Shown piece by piece: positions 62,554 to 64,000 of a stretch of 64,000 bases of DNA. This stretch comes from Neltuma alba. Its lineage: Eukaryota > Streptophyta > Magnoliopsida > Fabales > Fabaceae. The first letter of the stretch is position 1. Each line of letters opens with the position of its first letter. Under the pieces are notes generated by a model, which had not been told where the DNA came from, made no database searches, and saw only the letters and a list, made by a program, of their open reading frames with translations. Location of the stretch: NCBI RefSeq assembly GCF_004799145.2, contig NW_021634723.1, forward strand, positions 1 through 64,000. The letters run 5' to 3'. The position numbers and the translations under genes are program-made.

Positions 62554-64000
62554 GTAAGTATACACTGAAGAACTGCTTTTTAGAACTACGTGTAGCATGA
62601 AATTATAGACAGTGGGGAAGCTAGAGTTAGCCTAATTCGAACCTAGATTCATACGTAGGATCCGAAAATATTATACTCCTCCGGTCCTAATTATAAGATC
62701 CAATTGACTTATTTGAGGAGATTAAGGAAGTAAGTTAAGTTGGTTATTTATAATAAATAAGTGTTGTCATTCCTAAAATATCCTTGCTAATTAAGTATAT
62801 TGGCTAAAACTATCATTATTAGAAGGATTATCTTGGAAAAAAATGCATAAATATAAGAGAGAAAATGGATTGGGTCTTATAATTAAGACCAAATAAAAAG
62901 TCAAATTGGGTCTTATAATAAGGATCGGAGGAGTATTTTGTGGAATTTAAAATGGTTTTTTGGAGATCCGTAAAGATTCTGGATCAGGAGGATGGATACG
63001 TATGGAATTTCTTGAAGAGGGAAGAGAATGTTTTCGAGAGGCGAAGATGATTAAATGAAAATGACAGGGAAGGGGAGAGGGATCTAGTGTGGTGGGCCGC
63101 ACCTCAATCTCTGTCTCTCACAGGTCAATGAATCTTTACACTATCATTGCTCTCGCACGCACGCAAGCACTGCTCTCTCCAGTAGTCCAACAGCACACCA
63201 CATAGCTTTCAGGGTTTTCAAAATTTTCCCCCTCCACGCGCCTCCCTCGCGCGTGTCTCCCTCCTCTTCCACTCTTTTTTTTTTTTTTTTAATTATTTGC
63301 GACTGATTTGACTATAAATATAGGAAAAAATCACAAAAAAAGACCTTAAAAATAAAAAATTATATATAAAGACCTGTTTTTAAAAATTATTATCATTTAC
63401 TTATCAATTGTTGTCAAAACTAATACCAATATTTTAACTAATCCCTATTTGCAATTTTCCTATTTTCAAGATCTTTTTTGTGTGGCTATTTTCCCTAAAT
63501 ATACAAAAAAATAGGAAATTAATTCTATTTGTATGGAAATAAATTTAAAATTTATTTTAAAAAGAATTAAAACTTTACAATAATAAAAAATATTCCAAAA
63601 ATTTTCGCACACAAAAACACACACACACAAGGATACATAAGTAGGTAGATAGATTGTGATGTGAGAAAATTGATGTGAGGGATCATTGTGGAGCGCATGT
63701 TGTTTTTACGTGGAAAGGAAACCTCTACATTGCTCCCCACTGAGCTCTTCTTTTGTCAGATTCTTTGGCTTTTTGTTTGCAACTTGCCACGCTTTTGTCT
63801 TCTCTTAATTTAACCTTAGGCCTATTTTTTCCCAAAAGAAAGTAAAAATTGATTATATTATGTTATTTCAAATTTCATGTACTGTTGAGTTTTGATTCCA
63901 GTGACTATGCATGTGTAAGTTTTTTATGCATAATTAATGGGTTGTTGATTTTTTTTTTGGATTGCAGAATATGCTTACACGCTACGAGTAGATGAGAAGA
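58599..64000 (+). CDS. BAM3: BAM3-like leucine-rich-repeat receptor kinase (5' part)
   Basis: CLAVATA1-class receptor kinase that in Arabidopsis (BAM3) perceives CLE peptides, notably CLE45 in root protophloem; plasma membrane. Exon 1 58599-61167 (856 codons plus one base), intron 61168-63967, exon 2 from 63968 (EYAYTLRVDEK) running off the window. Signal peptide MVPLILLTLFCLLGSYASAS; N-terminal cap CSWVGIQC; about 20 LRRs; LGGNFFYGTIPESYGDL and YLGYFNSFEGGIP are typical of CLV1/BAM proteins. Membrane segment at about residues 634-655 (LIFALGLLICSLVFAVAAII). Kinase: IGRGGAGIVYHG, IAVKKL, HRDVKSNN (RD type, about 808), DFGLAKF, then the intron after GSYGYIAP. The in-frame ATG at 58599 is the first methionine and starts the signal peptide. 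The one-intron position before EYAYTL matches BAM genes. Kinase end and stop not seen. Confidence 0.92.
62503..62553. repeat. (ATT)17 microsatellite
   Basis: Seventeen uninterrupted ATT units in the BAM3-like intron. Likely polymorphic. Confidence 0.95.
62676..62933. mobile_element. Stowaway-like MITE in BAM3-like intron
   Basis: 258 bp with TA flanks, CTCCTCCGGTCCTAATTATA / TAATAAGGATCGGAGGAG. The interior is almost the exact reverse of the copy at 23193. Very well preserved ends suggest a young copy. Confidence 0.88.

Larger units (their letters stand above)
61168..63967 (+). other. 2.8 kb intron of BAM3-like gene
   Basis: Phase 1 GT-AG intron. Large compared with the family, where this intron is usually short (from memory). 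It holds an (ATT)17 microsatellite, a full Stowaway-like element and a pyrimidine-rich, GC-richer patch at 63080-63290. Confidence 0.9.

Noticed and set aside
1..64000. CRISPR arrays, rRNA or phage-type systems
   Set aside because: No regularly spaced identical repeats or rRNA text were seen; the window is plant nuclear DNA.

Overview
The window is nuclear DNA from a flowering plant, a eudicot. The evidence is spliced GT-AG genes, a chloroplast-targeted Hsp70, a purine-synthesis enzyme of the plant type, AT-rich intergenic DNA, and a dense load of miniature transposons. Some protein details look asterid-like, but I cannot name the species.

Region by region: the 3' part of a GAR synthetase gene (PUR2-type, 1-2195, +). 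A 5 kb AT-rich gap follows, whose second half (about 3.45-7.2 kb) is built from diverged copies of the promoter block of the next gene. That gene is a stromal Hsp70 (7431-10628, +, 8 exons). Next come a PB1-domain protein (12431-14465, -), a small intronless unknown gene (19140-19655, -) and a MACPF-domain protein (25328-30142, +, 7 coding exons). A 5.6 kb Mutator-like element (31213-36847) has long terminal inverted repeats, a decayed transposase gene (-) and a convergent GRF zinc-finger/transmembrane gene (+). A two-exon single-pass membrane protein gene (37819-38462, -) follows. About 20 kb (38.5-58.4 kb) is then gene-poor and repeat-rich. The window closes with the first exon, the 2.8 kb intron and the start of exon 2 of a BAM3-like CLAVATA-class receptor kinase (58599-64000, +, 3' end outside).

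The host genes are unrelated housekeeping, signalling and defence genes, as expected for a plant chromosome; there is no operon-like logic. Repeats are the most informative part of the intergenic DNA. I found a Stowaway-like family with TA target duplications (at least 16 copies, including four 70-82 bp hairpin-only copies), four Tourist-like elements with 3-bp targets, several 0.3-0.5 kb inverted-repeat elements with 9-bp targets, two tRNA-type SINEs with perfect 11- and 12-bp target duplications, and a diverged 2.2 kb-spaced duplication with an element inserted in only one copy.

Most notable: (1) apparent multiplication of the Hsp70 promoter, with a perfect heat shock element only in the gene-proximal copy; (2) the two-gene MULE carrying a GRF zinc-finger/TM passenger with one in-frame stop; (3) two 1-base losses in the GAR synthetase exon, which mean either pseudogenisation or homopolymer errors; (4) a 48-codon uORF upstream of BAM3. 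All calls are by eye from sequence and remembered families; no alignments or searches were run.
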